Shown: positions 1 through 10,456, counted from the first letter of the stretch. The stretch: 64,000 nucleotides of DNA from Caldimonas brevitalea (GCF_001017435.1 NZ_CP011371.1:5518001-5582000), one strand, 5' to 3'. Made by a program: numbers and translations. Notes: generated by a model not told the origin, from the letters alone.

Positions 1-416
1 TGCTGCGCGATCTCCTGGGCCCGCAAGTGCTTCTTGACCGTCATCGGGTAGTAGGTGCCGCCCTTGACCGTGGCATCGTTGCAGACGATGACACATTCGA
101 CGCCGCTGACACGGCCGATGCCGGCGATCAGCCCGGCGCCGGGGGCCGCGTCCTGACCCTCCTTGTCGCGGTACATGCCGAAGGCGGCCAGCGGGGCGAT
201 CTCGAGGAAGGGGGTGCCGGGGTCGAGCAGGCTTTCGACCCGGTCGCGCGGCAGCAGCTTGCCGCGTGCGAGGTGCTTGGCCCGGGCGGCCTCGCCGCCG
301 CCCTGCGCGATGCGCGCCAGCTGGGCGTTCAGGTCGTCGACCAGGGCCGACATCGCAGCGGCATTGGCCTTGAACTCCTCGGCACGTGGGTTCAGTTTCG
401 ATTCGAAAACAGGCAT
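1..416 (-). CDS. mccB: Methylcrotonyl-CoA carboxylase beta subunit, N-terminal part (cut by window edge)
   Basis: The carboxyltransferase subunit of methylcrotonyl-CoA carboxylase acts in leucine degradation and carboxylates 3-methylcrotonyl-CoA using biotin-bound CO2 from the alpha subunit. About 138 residues are present, starting [15 protein letters not shown] and containing [31 protein letters not shown] and [20 protein letters not shown], all typical of the N-terminal half of this crotonase-superfamily domain. The reading frame is open to base 1, so the C-terminal three quarters lie outside. The start at 416 is 35 bases downstream of a LiuR-type operator (451-473), which separates it from the upstream isomerase gene and implies its own regulated promoter. 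Other acyl-CoA carboxylase beta subunits are similar, but operator and context favour the leucine enzyme. Confidence 0.88.
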   Translation of the reverse strand, partial: MPVFESKLNPRAEEFKANAAAMSALVDDLNAQLARIAQGGGEAARAKHLARGKLLPRDRVESLLDPGTPFLEIAPLAAFGMYRDKEGQDAAPGAGLIAGIGRVSGVECVIVCNDATVKGGTYYPMTVKKHLRAQEIAQ

Positions 417-450
417 GGCGTCGGGCAGACGGCAGCTCGGGAGCTTCCGT

Positions 451-473
451 ATTACGTTTACGTAAACGTCAAT
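451..473. promoter_or_regulatory. LiuR-type operator upstream of mccB
   Basis: The 16-base core ACGTTTACGTAAACGT (454-469) is a perfect palindrome, flanked on the right by CAAT, so that one full TTGACGT-type arm is present on the minus strand. The same element recurs at 8843, 9340 and 29968. Position just upstream of mccB and similarity to LiuR (MerR family) sites described for proteobacterial branched-chain catabolism make this a likely LiuR box. Binding is inferred. Confidence 0.8.
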
Positions 474-587
474 CTTACGCAACTTCCCCGGCAGTGACCA
501 GCCGGCTCGCCTGTGCGTCGTCGCAGGCGGCATGCCCTGCCCTCGCTCAGACGCCGCGCGCCGCATCCGGCGGCGAAGCTGTTGGGC

Positions 588-1190
588 TCAGAAGGGGCCT
601 TGCGCGAGCCAGCGCTCGATCTGCTGCTTGCGGTCGTTGCCCCAAAACGGCTCGCCGTCGACGACGATGAAGGGCGCACCGAACACGCCGGCCGCCACGG
701 CCGCCTCGTTGGCGTGCTTGAGCCGCTCTTTCCACTTCGCGTCGTGCCAGATCGCTTCGGCCTCGTCGGGCACCAGCCCGAACTCGCCGGCCAGCGTCTT
801 CAGCGCCTCGGGATCGGCGAGGTGGACGCCGCGCGCGAAATAGGCCCGGAAGCAGCTGCGCGCCCAGGCCGCCGCCCGCTGCGGATCGGCCTCGGCCAGC
901 CACCAAAACACCCGCGCGGCGTTCTGGGTGGGAATCGGGAAAGGCTCGGGCTGCACGAAGGGCACACCCTCGGCGCGGGCCGACCGGGCGAAATCGCGCA
1001 AGGCGTACTCGCGTTTGATCGGATGATCGGTCAGTGGCCGCAACTGCGCGGCCTGGAACGCGACGCCGAGCAGGATCGCGTGCCAGCGTACGGTGCGGCC
1101 ATGGCGGGCGGCGAGCGCCTCGATCCACTCGGACGTGATGTAGGCGTAGGGTGACGAGAAGTCGAAATAGAAGTCGATCGGGGACGGCAT
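588..1190 (-). CDS. 2-hydroxychromene-2-carboxylate isomerase family protein (DsbA fold)
   Basis: A 200-residue thioredoxin/DsbA-fold protein of the GST-kappa and HCCA-isomerase family. The N-terminal strand DFYFDFSSPYAY carries the expected active-site serine, followed by the helical insertion and a C-terminal VFGAPFIVVDGEPFWGNDR, the conserved cis-Pro/substrate loop. Members isomerise 2-hydroxychromene-2-carboxylate in naphthalene-type degradation, but many copies sit in acyl-CoA catabolic operons without a known substrate, as here. A GTG two codons upstream (1196) is an alternative start. It is the last gene before the mccB operator and lies downstream of an acyl-CoA dehydrogenase. Family assignment is firm; substrate is not. 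Confidence 0.85.
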   Translation of the reverse strand: MPSPIDFYFDFSSPYAYITSEWIEALAARHGRTVRWHAILLGVAFQAAQLRPLTDHPIKREYALRDFARSARAEGVPFVQPEPFPIPTQNAARVFWWLAEADPQRAAAWARSCFRAYFARGVHLADPEALKTLAGEFGLVPDEAEAIWHDAKWKERLKHANEAAVAAGVFGAPFIVVDGEPFWGNDRKQQIERWLAQGPF

Positions 1191-1276
1191 GATCACCCCA
1201 TCCTAGACCGCCCCGTCAACCGCGCCCCTAGCGGAAAACCCCGCCCTGATGGGGATTGCTGGGTGGGCCCCCCCAG

Positions 1277-2407
1277 TCACGCCAGGGCGCGCCCGATCAG
1301 GATTTTCTGCACGTCGGACGTGCCCTCGTAGATCTGGCAGACGCGCACATCGCGGTAAATGCGCTCGACCGGAAAGTCGGTGACGTAGCCGTATCCACCG
1401 TGGACCTGCAGGGCTTGCGAGCACACCCGCTCGGCCATCTCGGACGCGAACAGCTTGGCCATCGCCGCCTCCTTCAAGCAGGGCTGGCCGGCGTCGCGCA
1501 ACGCGGCCGCATGCCAGACCATCTGGCGCGCCACCTCGACCTCGGTGGCCATCTCGGCCAGGCGGAACTGCACCGCCTGGTGTTCGAAGATGGGCCGCCC
1601 GAAACTCTCGCGCTGCTTGGCATAGTCGAGCGCCGCCTCGAACGCCGCGCGCGCCATGCCGACGCTTTGCGCGGCAATGCCGATACGGCCGCCTTCGAGC
1701 GCCGACAAGGCGATCTTGTAGCCCTCGCCGGGCTCGCCGATCAAGTGGTCGGCCGGCACCCGGCAGCGTTCGAAGACGATTTGCGCGGTGTCGCTCGAGT
1801 GCTGGCCGAGCTTGTCTTCGAGCCGCGCCACCTGGTAGCCGGGAGTGTCGGTCGGCACGATGAAGGCACTCATGCCGCGCTTGCCGGCGCCCTTGTCGGT
1901 CACCGCGATGACGATCGCGACCTGGCCGTTGCGGCCGCTGGTGATGAATTGCTTGACACCGTCGATCACGTAGTCGTCGCCGTCGCGTACCGCCGTGGTC
2001 CGCAACGCCGAGGCGTCCGAGCCGACGTGCGGCTCGGTCAGGCAGAAGGCGCCCAGCCATTGCCCCTGGGCCAGCGGCACCAACCAGCGCCGCTTCTGGT
2101 CCTCGCTGCCGTAGCGCATCAGGATGGCGCACACAGGGCAGTTGTTGACGCTCACCGCGGTGCTGGTGCCGCCGTCGCCGGCCGCGATTTCTTCGAGCAC
2201 CAGGGCCAGCGCCAGGTAGTCGAGCCCGGCGCCGCCGTACTCGGTCGGCACGCAGACGCCGTAGGTCCCCAGCTCGGCCAGGCCGCGGTGGACCTCGCGC
2301 GGGAAATGGTGCTCTTTGTCCCATCGCGCCGCATGGGGCTTGATCTGGGCCTGCGCATAGTCGCGCACAGCCTCGCGGATCATCGTGTGGTCGGGGCTCA
2401 ACAGCAT
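1277..2407 (-). CDS. Acyl-CoA dehydrogenase
   Basis: A flavoprotein of 376 residues oxidising an acyl-CoA to the 2-enoyl-CoA and passing electrons to ETF. The N-terminal helical domain is followed by the FAD-binding [15 protein letters not shown] and QFITSGRNG segments. The C-terminal domain has [15 protein letters not shown] and the catalytic base in [10 protein letters not shown] (Glu near residue 361), the position used by short- and medium-chain enzymes rather than the isovaleryl-type position. The start at [10 protein letters not shown] fits family N-termini; an in-frame upstream start would add 13 unconserved residues. It is followed by the DsbA-fold isomerase and preceded by an SDR. 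Substrate unknown; context suggests a short or branched acyl-CoA. Confidence 0.9.
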   Translation of the reverse strand: MLLSPDHTMIREAVRDYAQAQIKPHAARWDKEHHFPREVHRGLAELGTYGVCVPTEYGGAGLDYLALALVLEEIAAGDGGTSTAVSVNNCPVCAILMRYGSEDQKRRWLVPLAQGQWLGAFCLTEPHVGSDASALRTTAVRDGDDYVIDGVKQFITSGRNGQVAIVIAVTDKGAGKRGMSAFIVPTDTPGYQVARLEDKLGQHSSDTAQIVFERCRVPADHLIGEPGEGYKIALSALEGGRIGIAAQSVGMARAAFEAALDYAKQRESFGRPIFEHQAVQFRLAEMATEVEVARQMVWHAAALRDAGQPCLKEAAMAKLFASEMAERVCSQALQVHGGYGYVTDFPVERIYRDVRVCQIYEGTSDVQKILIGRALA

Positions 2408-2465
2408 GGAACGACTCGGCGGGGGACGACGGATCGCGGCGCCCACGTCGCGCGGGCGCCGCGGG

Positions 2466-3134
2466 TCACCAGGGGATGGGGTGGCCGTCGTGGTTGAAGA
2501 AGCCGCCGTTGTCGGCGGGTTGCAAGCGGGACAGCAAGCGACGCAGATCGGCGACGCTGCGTTCGGGTGTCAGGGTGGCGCCGGGACCGCCCATGTCGGT
2601 CTGGACCCAGCCGGGGTGGACAGCGACGCACACGACACCGCGCGCTGCCCAGGTCAGTGCCACGTCCTTGAGCACGGAGTTGAGGGCAGCCTTGGACGCG
2701 CGGTACAGCCAGCCGCCGGGGCTGGTGCGCCCGCCGATCGAGCCCATGATCGACGACAGCACGGCCACGCGGGCGTCGGGGGCGAGCAGGTCTTGCAGCG
2801 CCGGCAGCACGCGCATCGGGCCGAGCACGTTGGTGTGCATCACGGTGTCGAAGTCGGCCGCGCTGGGCGCTTCCAGGCCATCGGCGCGCGGGCCGTACAC
2901 GCCGGCGTTGACCACCACCGTCGCGAAGCGCTCGCCGTCGAGACGCCAGCCGAGGCCCGCGACACTCGCCGCGTCGGTCACGTCGAGCGGCAGGGCCTCA
3001 CAACCGAGCTCACGCAAGCGCGCCAGCCCAGCTTCGTCGCGCGCCGTGGCCACCACCCGGGCGCCTTCGGCGCGCCATTGGCGCGCGAATTCGTGACCGA
3101 TGCCGCGCGATGCACCCACGACCAGGACCGTCAT
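2466..3134 (-). CDS. Short-chain dehydrogenase/reductase
   Basis: A 222-residue classical SDR. It has the NAD(P)-binding GASRGIG at the N-terminus, VVNAGVYGPR (the NAG motif), the catalytic serine in VLSSIMGS and the YRASK (YxxxK) pair near the middle, then HPGWVQTDMGG after the substrate loop. It resembles the SDR group often called C-factor or CsgA-like, whose substrates are mostly unknown. The start codon lies inside the 3' end of the 66-bp junction repeat (3131-3196): ATGA overlaps the stop of the mini-ORF, so translation is probably coupled to the upstream MaoC gene. Confidence 0.88.
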   Translation of the reverse strand: MTVLVVGASRGIGHEFARQWRAEGARVVATARDEAGLARLRELGCEALPLDVTDAASVAGLGWRLDGERFATVVVNAGVYGPRADGLEAPSAADFDTVMHTNVLGPMRVLPALQDLLAPDARVAVLSSIMGSIGGRTSPGGWLYRASKAALNSVLKDVALTWAARGVVCVAVHPGWVQTDMGGPGATLTPERSVADLRRLLSRLQPADNGGFFNHDGHPIPW

Positions 3135-3196
3135 TGAACAACCTCCGTGCGACGCACCGCGGTGCGAGCGTCTCCGGACGCTCGCGCAACGCTCAT
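3131..3196 (-). repeat. 66-bp junction repeat, copy A (21-codon mini-ORF between maoC-like gene and SDR gene)
   Basis: Read on the minus strand it starts with an ATG that overlaps the TGA of the upstream MaoC gene (ATGA) and ends with a TGA that overlaps the ATG of the SDR gene. The mini-ORF encodes MSVARASGDARTAVRRTEVV plus Q. It contains the perfect palindrome CGCACCGCGGTGCG just before a GGAGG ribosome site for the SDR. Copy B (12107-12172) has exactly the same length and layout and encodes a near-identical peptide. Confidence 0.8.
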
Positions 3197-3648
3197 GCCA
3201 CTTCCTTCACCAGCAAGGTGCCGCGGCCGACGACCGCGACGCCGGAGCGCTGGGTGCTCGCGGCACCGTCGACCAGCACGACATAGCCCTCCAGCTTGCG
3301 GTTCCACTCGACCGACGAGACCACCCAGTGCATGGTGATGTCCTCGTTGGCGTACACCGGCGCCTTGTAGGCGAAGTTGAAATTCAAACACACCATCTGC
3401 CGCTTGATGCCGTCGTTGCGGCGCGAAAAGTGGCTCGCGGCCAGGCCCATCAGCATCGATGCCGTATGCGGACCGCTGGCGATCACCTCGCCGAACCTCG
3501 ACTGGCCCGCTTCGGCCTCGTCGCGGTGCAAGGGGTTGCTGTCCTGGCATGCCGCGGCGAAAGCCGCGATGTCTTGCACCGTGAACAGGATGGTTTTGCC
3601 AAACGTTTCGCCTAGTCTGACGATCTCGTTTTCAGCGACTGCGCTCAA
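3193..3648 (-). CDS. MaoC-type (R)-specific enoyl-CoA hydratase
   Basis: A hot-dog-fold hydratase of about 151 residues. The FTVQDIAAFAAACQDSNPLH segment holds the catalytic Asp/His pair of MaoC enzymes (D-x-NPxH), followed by SRFGEVIASGPHTASML. Such enzymes hydrate 2-enoyl-CoA to (R)-3-hydroxyacyl-CoA. The start is chosen by ribosome site: GGGAGG at 3654-3659 sits 5 bases before a TTG at 3648, whereas the upstream in-frame GTG at 3675 has none and would add nine residues including the SD itself. It follows the thiolase gene by about 50 bases and its stop overlaps the junction repeat. Confidence 0.85.
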   Translation of the reverse strand: MSAVAENEIVRLGETFGKTILFTVQDIAAFAAACQDSNPLHRDEAEAGQSRFGEVIASGPHTASMLMGLAASHFSRRNDGIKRQMVCLNFNFAYKAPVYANEDITMHWVVSSVEWNRKLEGYVVLVDGAASTQRSGVAVVGRGTLLVKEVA

Positions 3649-3702
3649 AGTTTCCTCCCAATACGGCGGCGACACCGGCCCAGTGCCGCCACCCTGATGA
3701 AC

Positions 3703-4881
<1,179 letters not shown>

Positions 4882-4887
4882 GGTCAT

Positions 4888-4892
4888 CTCCT
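4888..4892 (-). promoter_or_regulatory. Ribosome binding site deciding the thiolase start
   Basis: AGGAG on the minus strand is 6 bases from the ATG at 4881 and 0 bases from an earlier in-frame ATG at 4887, so the shorter protein is favoured. Confidence 0.7.
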
Positions 4893-4957
4893 TTTAAGCG
4901 CAAGTAAAAATCGGAACGGTTGTGGCCTGCATCGCACACACAGCGGCGGCATGCCCC

Positions 4958-6808
4958 TCACGCCTCGGCCGAGGTGCTAGGCGCACCGTCGGTCTCCGGC
5001 ACGCCGTCGTCTCCCACCAGCAGACCGTTGCTGCCGCTGCCGTTGTGAGGGCGGCCATGACGCACGCGCGTGAAGCGCTTCTGGACATCGTAGGGGAACA
5101 CGTCGTGGACGTGGCCGGCCAGGATGCGTTGCTTGTGGCCTTGCCAGAAGGCCGGGTCGAGCAGGTCGGCATGGTGGCGCATGAACACCTCGCGCACCCG
5201 GTCGTTGCCGAGCAGAAAGGGCTGGAAGGTCTCGGGGAACACGTCCTTGGGACCGACGTGATACCAGATCTCGCCTGACAGCTCTTCTTCCTCGGTCCGT
5301 GCCTCGGGCACCTTGCGGAAATTGCAGTCGGTCAGGTATTCGATCTCGTCGTAGTCGTAGAACACCACCTTGCCGTTGCGCGTGACGCCGAAGTTCTTCC
5401 ACAGCATGTCACCCGGGAAGATGTTGGCGGCCACCAGGTCCTTGATGGCGTTGCCGTACTCGATCACGCCATGCTCGATCTGCTCGGGCGTGCCCTCGGC
5501 CAGGTAGATGTTGAGCGGGATCATGCGCCGCTCGATGTAGAGGTGTTTGATGACCAGGTCGTTCTGGTCTTCCTCGATCAGGCTGGGGCAGAAATGCTTC
5601 AGCTCGGCGATCAGCTCTTCTTCGAAACGCGCGCGTGGGAAGGCGACGTTGGAATACTCCAGCGTGTCGGCCATCCGCCCAACCCGGTCGTGCGACTTGA
5701 CCAGCAGGTATTTGCTCTTGATCAGCTCGCGCGTGGTGTCCTTCTGGGGCGGGAAGAAGTCCTTGATGACCTTGAACACATAGGGGAAGGACGGCAGGTC
5801 GAACACCAGCATCACCATGCCCTTGATGCCCGGCGCGATGCGGAACTTGTCGCTCGAATGGCGCAGGTGGAACAAGAAGTCGCGGTAGAACAGGTTCTTG
5901 CCCTGCTTGTGCAGGCCCAGCGCGTTGTAGATCTCCGAGCGCGGCTTGCGCGGCATCAGCGAGCGCAGGAAGTGCACATACGCCGCCGGGATCTCCATGT
6001 CGACCAGGAAATAGGCGCGTGCGAAGCTGAACAGCATCTGCATCTCGTCTTCGCCGAACAGCGCCGCGTCGATGTAGAGCCGGCCCTTGCTGTTGTGCAG
6101 GATGGGCAGCGCGAACGGCGTCTCGCGAAAGCCGTTGATGATCTTGCCGACGATGTAGGCGCCCTTGTTGCGGAAGAACAGCGAGCTGAGCACCTGGATC
6201 TGGAAATTGGCGCGGAAGCGGATCTCGCCGAAATGATGGGCGACCGCGCGCAAAATGTTGTCGACGTCACGCGACAGGTCGTCGAACTCGCATTGCAGCT
6301 GGAAGTTGGTGACGATGCGGTGCAGCTCCTCGCGCATCGTGTCCTTGTTGGGGTAGTAGGCGCGGTAGGTGGGCTGCGAGCCCGGTTCCTCGTTCTCGAT
6401 GTACTCGGTCGAGATGGCGGGCCGGACGAAGATGAAGGTGTTGTGGAAGTAGCTGCGGTGCAGGATCTTGGTGGTGACCGAGTTGAAGAAGGTCTCGGCC
6501 AGCTCGGGCTGCAGATGGTTGGTCAGCAGCCCGATGTAGTGCAGCTTGACTTGCTGCCACACGTCCATCGGCAGCCGGTGCGCCTGGAACTCGCTCTGCA
6601 GTCGCTCGGCCGCTTCGTCGACGCGCTTGTCGTAGAAGACGATCCGCTCGCGCTGTGCGCGCTGTTGACCGTGCCAGTCGGCCGCCTCGAAACGCTGCTT
6701 GGCAGCGGCGCTCGCTTCGCGGAACAGCCGATAGTGGCGGTTGAAGCCTTCGAGCAAGGCCTTGGCGATCTCGAAGGCGCGACTGTCGTTGAGGAGCTGC
6801 GGAAACAT
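4958..6808 (-). CDS. aceK: Isocitrate dehydrogenase kinase/phosphatase
   Basis: AceK phosphorylates and dephosphorylates isocitrate dehydrogenase and so sets flux between the TCA cycle and the glyoxylate shunt. The 616-residue product is slightly longer than the roughly 580-residue E. coli protein. It contains the family segments [19 protein letters not shown], the ATP-binding [20 protein letters not shown] and NLFPGD-like [16 protein letters not shown] with [15 protein letters not shown] (metal and catalytic loop). The C-terminal tail is low-complexity. Its ATG overlaps the TGA of the carbonic anhydrase gene (TGATG, 6806-6810). Location in a leucine block fits a need for the glyoxylate shunt when acetyl-CoA is the carbon source. 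Confidence 0.96.
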   Translation of the reverse strand: MFPQLLNDSRAFEIAKALLEGFNRHYRLFREASAAAKQRFEAADWHGQQRAQRERIVFYDKRVDEAAERLQSEFQAHRLPMDVWQQVKLHYIGLLTNHLQPELAETFFNSVTTKILHRSYFHNTFIFVRPAISTEYIENEEPGSQPTYRAYYPNKDTMREELHRIVTNFQLQCEFDDLSRDVDNILRAVAHHFGEIRFRANFQIQVLSSLFFRNKGAYIVGKIINGFRETPFALPILHNSKGRLYIDAALFGEDEMQMLFSFARAYFLVDMEIPAAYVHFLRSLMPRKPRSEIYNALGLHKQGKNLFYRDFLFHLRHSSDKFRIAPGIKGMVMLVFDLPSFPYVFKVIKDFFPPQKDTTRELIKSKYLLVKSHDRVGRMADTLEYSNVAFPRARFEEELIAELKHFCPSLIEEDQNDLVIKHLYIERRMIPLNIYLAEGTPEQIEHGVIEYGNAIKDLVAANIFPGDMLWKNFGVTRNGKVVFYDYDEIEYLTDCNFRKVPEARTEEEELSGEIWYHVGPKDVFPETFQPFLLGNDRVREVFMRHHADLLDPAFWQGHKQRILAGHVHDVFPYDVQKRFTRVRHGRPHNGSGSNGLLVGDDGVPETDGAPSTSAEA

Positions 6809-7491
6809 CAACGCACCATCGAGACGTCTTGACGGTCGTAGCGCTCCCGCAGTTTGGCCAGGGCTTCGTCGTAGGCGGGATGCAGCGCGTCGGGCGAGTT
6901 CACGACCATGCGCAGGTCTTGCAGCAGGCCGTTGTGCACGCCGTAGACCCAGCCGTGCACCACCACCTGTTGGCCGCGTTGCCAGGCGTCGCGCACCACG
7001 GTGGTCTGGCACACGTTGAGGGCCTGCTCGAGCACGTTCAGCTCGCACAGCGCGTTGTGGCGCTGGGTCTCGTCGGCCAGCGTATCGAGCCACGCCTGGT
7101 GGCGGTTGCAGACGTCCTGCACATGTCGTAGCCAGTTGTCGGCCAGGCCGACGCGGGTGTGCTGCAGCGCCGCCTTGACGCCGCTGCAGCCGTAGTGGCC
7201 GACCACCATGATGTGCTTGACCTTGAGCAGGTCGATCGCGAACTGCATCACGGACAAACAGTTGAGATCGGAGTGCACCACGACGTTGGCGACGTTGCGG
7301 TGCACGAACAGCTCGCCGGGCATCAACCCGACGATTTCATTGGCCGGCACCCGGCTGTCGGCGCAGCCGATCCACAGGTATTGCGGCTCCTGCTGACCGG
7401 TCAGGCGGGAAAAGAAGCCGGGCGAGCGCTGCTCGATGTTGCGGGCCCAGGCTCGGTTGTTGTCGAAGAGGTCTTGAAGTGGTGTGGTCAT
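6808..7491 (-). CDS. can: Beta-class carbonic anhydrase
   Basis: A 227-residue beta carbonic anhydrase interconverting CO2 and bicarbonate. The zinc ligands Cys43, His99 and Cys102 (IGCADSR and VVGHYGCSG) and Asp45 of the Asp-Arg dyad are all present. MTTPLQDLF is the usual start; an upstream in-frame start at 7527 would add an unconserved arginine-rich stretch. It lies about 100 bases after the isovaleryl-CoA dehydrogenase gene and overlaps the start of aceK. In this block it may supply bicarbonate to methylcrotonyl-CoA carboxylase; that link is inference. Confidence 0.94.
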   Translation of the reverse strand: MTTPLQDLFDNNRAWARNIEQRSPGFFSRLTGQQEPQYLWIGCADSRVPANEIVGLMPGELFVHRNVANVVVHSDLNCLSVMQFAIDLLKVKHIMVVGHYGCSGVKAALQHTRVGLADNWLRHVQDVCNRHQAWLDTLADETQRHNALCELNVLEQALNVCQTTVVRDAWQRGQQVVVHGWVYGVHNGLLQDLRMVVNSPDALHPAYDEALAKLRERYDRQDVSMVR

Positions 7492-7594
7492 GGCGTGCCC
7501 GTTTTTCGCAGTGCGAAGTGTACGCACGGGCGCCCTCGGCGCGGTTTCAAGCCGGGGACGGGCGGGGGGACGGCCGGCCGCGCCCCGCCTTTCC

Positions 7595-8773
7595 TCAGGC
7601 CGTCTCGCTGTACAGCTCGCGCCCGATCAGCATGCGCCGGATCTCGCTGGTGCCCGCGCCGATCTCGTAGAGCTTGGCGTCGCGCCACAGCCGGCCCAAC
7701 GGATAGTCGTTGATGTAGCCGTTGCCGCCGAAGATCTGCACCCCCTCGCCGGCCATCCAGGTGGCTTTTTCGGCACACCACAGGATCACCGCGGCGCAGT
7801 CCTTGCGCACCTGCCGCACATGTTCGCTGCCCAGGCTGTCGAGGTTTTTGCCAACCGTGTAGCAGAAGGCCCGCGCCGCCTGCAGCACGGTGTACATGTC
7901 GGCCACCTTGCCCTGCACCAGCTGGAACTCGCCGATGCTGCGGCCGAACTGGCGCCGGTCGTGGATGTAGGGCACGACGTTGTCCATCACCGCCTGCATG
8001 ATGCCGATCGGCCCGGCCGCCAGCACCGCCCGCTCGTAGTCCAGCCCGCTCATCAACACCTTGGCGCCGCCGTTGACCTGCCCCAGCACGTTGTCGGCCG
8101 GCACCTCGACGTTCTCGAACACCAACTCGCCGGTGTGCGAGCCGCGCATGCCGAGCTTGTCGAGCTTTTGCGCCACCGAGAAGCCGCGCATGCCCTTCTC
8201 GATCAGAAAGGCGGTGATACCTTGCGCGTTCAGTTCGGGCTCGGTCTTGGCGTAGACCACCAGGGTGTCGGCGTCGGGGCCGTTGGTGATCCACATCTTG
8301 CTGCCGTTGAGCAGGTAGTAGCCGCCCTTGTCTTCGGCGCGCAGCTTCATGCTGACCACGTCCGAGCCGGCGCCCGGCTCGCTCATCGCCAGCGCGCCGA
8401 CATGCTCACCGCTGATCAGCTTGGGCAGGTAGCGGCGCTTTTGCGCCTCGTTGCCGTTGCGGCGGATCTGGTTGACGCACAGATTCGAATGCGCGCCGTA
8501 GCTCAGGCCCACCGAGGCCGAGGCGCGGCTGATTTCCTCCATCGCAATCATGTGGGCCAGGTAGCCCATCGCGGCGCCGCCATAGGTCTCTTCGACCGTG
8601 ATGCCGAGCACGCCGACCTCGCCCATCTTGCGCCACAGGTCCATCGGGAACTGGTCGCTGCGGTCGATCTCGGCCGCACGCGGTGCGATCTCGGCCTCGG
8701 CGAAAGTGCGCACCGCGTCGCGCAGCGCGTCGATGTCCTCGCCGAGCTGGAAGTTGAGTCCGGGCAGTTGCAT
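7595..8773 (-). CDS. liuA: Isovaleryl-CoA dehydrogenase
   Basis: A 392-residue acyl-CoA dehydrogenase converting isovaleryl-CoA to 3-methylcrotonyl-CoA in leucine degradation. FAD-contact segments [10 protein letters not shown] and [12 protein letters not shown] are intact. The catalytic glutamate lies in SGLDYERAV (Glu247), the position specific to isovaleryl-CoA dehydrogenases, whereas the usual C-terminal site reads IGAGTSEIR without Glu. The N-terminus [15 protein letters not shown] fits family starts. A LiuR-type operator at 8843-8868 lies 70 bases upstream and the regulator gene follows, so leucine-dependent control is likely. Confidence 0.95.
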   Translation of the reverse strand: MQLPGLNFQLGEDIDALRDAVRTFAEAEIAPRAAEIDRSDQFPMDLWRKMGEVGVLGITVEETYGGAAMGYLAHMIAMEEISRASASVGLSYGAHSNLCVNQIRRNGNEAQKRRYLPKLISGEHVGALAMSEPGAGSDVVSMKLRAEDKGGYYLLNGSKMWITNGPDADTLVVYAKTEPELNAQGITAFLIEKGMRGFSVAQKLDKLGMRGSHTGELVFENVEVPADNVLGQVNGGAKVLMSGLDYERAVLAAGPIGIMQAVMDNVVPYIHDRRQFGRSIGEFQLVQGKVADMYTVLQAARAFCYTVGKNLDSLGSEHVRQVRKDCAAVILWCAEKATWMAGEGVQIFGGNGYINDYPLGRLWRDAKLYEIGAGTSEIRRMLIGRELYSETA

Positions 8774-8842
8774 GTAGGCCTCTCAGGGAACAGGCCGCAG
8801 CGCCAGGGCCGGGCGGATGGCCGGGCCTCTGCGGCGGCGCGC

Positions 8843-8868
8843 AATTGACGTTGACGTAAACGTCAATT
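8843..8868. promoter_or_regulatory. LiuR-type operator upstream of isovaleryl-CoA dehydrogenase
   Basis: A 26-base inverted repeat with arms AATTGACGT and ACGTCAATT around the centre TGACGTAA; only one base pair departs from perfect symmetry. The TTGACG in each arm also matches a -35 hexamer. It lies between liuA and liuR and matches the operators at 451, 9340 and 29968. Confidence 0.85.
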
Positions 8869-8888
8869 CTACGGATTCCGCGGCCGCC

Positions 8889-9323
8889 TCAGACCTTTTT
8901 CTTCTTCTCGCTTTCCCCGAGCAGGCGGCGCGTGTCGCGCTCGTGGGCCCGCACCTCGTCCAGCGTCACCTGCAGGTCGGCCATCTGCTGTTCGAGCTGC
9001 TCGCGATGGGTGGCCAGCACCGTGAGAAACTTCTTCAGCTGCGGCACCGTGTCGCGCGGCGACTCGTACATGTCGACCAGTTCCTTGATCTCGGCCAGGC
9101 TGAGCCCGAGCCGCTTGCCGCGCAGGGTCAGCTTCAACCGGGTGCGGTCGCGCGCGGTGTAGATGCGGCTGCGGCCGCTGGGCCCGCTGCGGCCGGGGCT
9201 GAGCAGGCCACAGTCTTCATAGAAGCGAATGGCTCGCGTGGTCAGGTCGAACTCACGGGCCAGCTCGCTGATGGTGTAGGTGGCGGTCGTGGTGGACGCC
9301 GCGGTGACAGCAGAAGCAGCCAT
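8889..9323 (-). CDS. liuR: MerR-family regulator of branched-chain acyl-CoA catabolism
   Basis: A 144-residue MerR-family protein. Residues about 16-41 (YTISELAREFDLTTRAIRFY) form the winged-helix DNA-binding domain, followed by the wing GRSRIYTARDRTRLKLTLRG and a C-terminal dimerisation coiled coil that ends in a lysine-rich tail. No metal-binding cysteine pair is seen, consistent with an organic or CoA-ester effector. It lies directly upstream of isovaleryl-CoA dehydrogenase and next to two copies of the palindromic operator, the classic LiuR arrangement. An operator copy at 9340-9358 precedes its own start, so autoregulation is likely. Confidence 0.9.
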   Translation of the reverse strand: MAASAVTAASTTTATYTISELAREFDLTTRAIRFYEDCGLLSPGRSGPSGRSRIYTARDRTRLKLTLRGKRLGLSLAEIKELVDMYESPRDTVPQLKKFLTVLATHREQLEQQMADLQVTLDEVRAHERDTRRLLGESEKKKKV

Positions 9324-9339
9324 GGTTCCCTATACTGGA

Positions 9340-9358
9340 TTGACGTTTACGTAAAGTG
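9340..9358. promoter_or_regulatory. LiuR-type operator between liuR and MBL-fold gene
   Basis: TTGACGTTTACGTAAAGTG has an intact left arm and core (GTTTACGTAAA) and a degenerate right arm. It lies between the divergent starts of liuR (9323) and the MBL gene (9365), only 6 bases before the latter. A TATACT at 9331-9336 abuts it on the left and could serve as -10 for the MBL gene, putting the operator at the transcription start. This would let one site control both genes. Confidence 0.75.
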
Positions 9359-9364
9359 TAGCCA

Positions 9365-10432
9365 ATGAACGCTCTGGAACAACGTTTGGAATACCCGCTG
9401 GGCGACCGCCTGCCCGAGCCGGGTCACACGATCGAAGTCGCCCCTGGCGTGCGCTGGTTGCGCATGGGGCTGCCGTTCGCGCTCGACCACATCAATCTGT
9501 GGCTGCTGCGCGACCAGGCCGACGGCCCGGACGGCGCGGTACAAGGCTGGACCATCGTCGACTGCGGCATCACCAACGACGCCACGCGTGAGGCCTGGGA
9601 GCGCGTGTTCGAGCACGAACTCGACGGCCTGCCGGTGCTGCGCGTGATCGTCACGCACATGCATCCCGACCATATCGGCCTCGCACACTGGCTCACCGAA
9701 CGTTGGGGCTGCCGGCTGTGGATCAGCGCCACCGACTTCAACGCCGCACGTATCGCGAGCCAAAGCACCACCGGCTACGGCGGCGACGCCGCAGCCCGCT
9801 TCTTCGCCAGCCATGGCCTGAACGACGCCGAGTCGATCGGCAAGGTGCGGGCGCGCTCGAACTACTACGCGACGATGGTGCCGCAGGTGCCGACGCAATT
9901 CCGCCGCCTGATGGACGGGCTGGAGCTGCGCATCGGCGCACACGGATGGCGTTGTATCGCCGGCTATGGCCATGCGCCCGAGCACATGTCGCTCTATTGC
10001 GACGAGCTGAAGGTGCTGATCTCCGGCGACATGCTGCTGCCGCGCATCTCGACCAATGTCAGCGTGTTCGACGTCGAGCCCGAGGGCAACCCGCTGCCGC
10101 TGTATTTGCGCTCGCTGCGCGCGCTCGAGCCGCTGCACCACGACACGCTGGTGCTGCCCGCGCACGGGCGCCCCTTCCGTGGCCTGCATGAACGGGTGCA
10201 GCAGCTGCTGACGCACCACGACGAGCGTTTTGCCGAGGTGCGCCAGGCCTGCGCGCAATCGCCCTGCTCGGCTGCCGACCTGCTGCCGGTGATGTTCAAG
10301 CGCAAGCTCGACCTGCACCAGACCACTTTTGCGATCGGCGAGGCGATTGCTCACTTGCACGCCTTGTGGATCGGCGGCGAGCTGCGGCGCGTGACCGACG
10401 CCGAGGGCGTGCACCGCTTCGTGCCAGCCTGA
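9365..10432 (+). CDS. Metallo-beta-lactamase-fold hydrolase
   Basis: A 355-residue MBL-fold protein. THMHPDHIG (His98, His100, Asp102, His103) gives the dinuclear metal site; GYGHAPEHMSLYC and LPAHGRPFRGLHERVQQLL provide later metal ligands. The C-terminal roughly 90 residues are helical and look like the winged-helix tail of LACTB2-like enzymes. The gene diverges from liuR, sharing a LiuR-type operator 6 bases before the start, and has no clear ribosome site, so a very short leader is likely. A thioesterase or acyl-CoA-related hydrolase role in branched-chain catabolism is inference. Confidence 0.85.
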   Translation: MNALEQRLEYPLGDRLPEPGHTIEVAPGVRWLRMGLPFALDHINLWLLRDQADGPDGAVQGWTIVDCGITNDATREAWERVFEHELDGLPVLRVIVTHMHPDHIGLAHWLTERWGCRLWISATDFNAARIASQSTTGYGGDAAARFFASHGLNDAESIGKVRARSNYYATMVPQVPTQFRRLMDGLELRIGAHGWRCIAGYGHAPEHMSLYCDELKVLISGDMLLPRISTNVSVFDVEPEGNPLPLYLRSLRALEPLHHDTLVLPAHGRPFRGLHERVQQLLTHHDERFAEVRQACAQSPCSAADLLPVMFKRKLDLHQTTFAIGEAIAHLHALWIGGELRRVTDAEGVHRFVPA

Positions 10433-10456
10433 GCCCGGCCCCCCCCGGCACAGACC

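Noticed and set aside
1256..2497. Long open frame on the plus strand opposite the acyl-CoA dehydrogenase
   Set aside because: High GC keeps antisense frames open; the protein has no recognisable domain and the minus-strand gene is certain. The same applies to many other long antisense frames in the window, such as 5471-6832 and 31528-33207.
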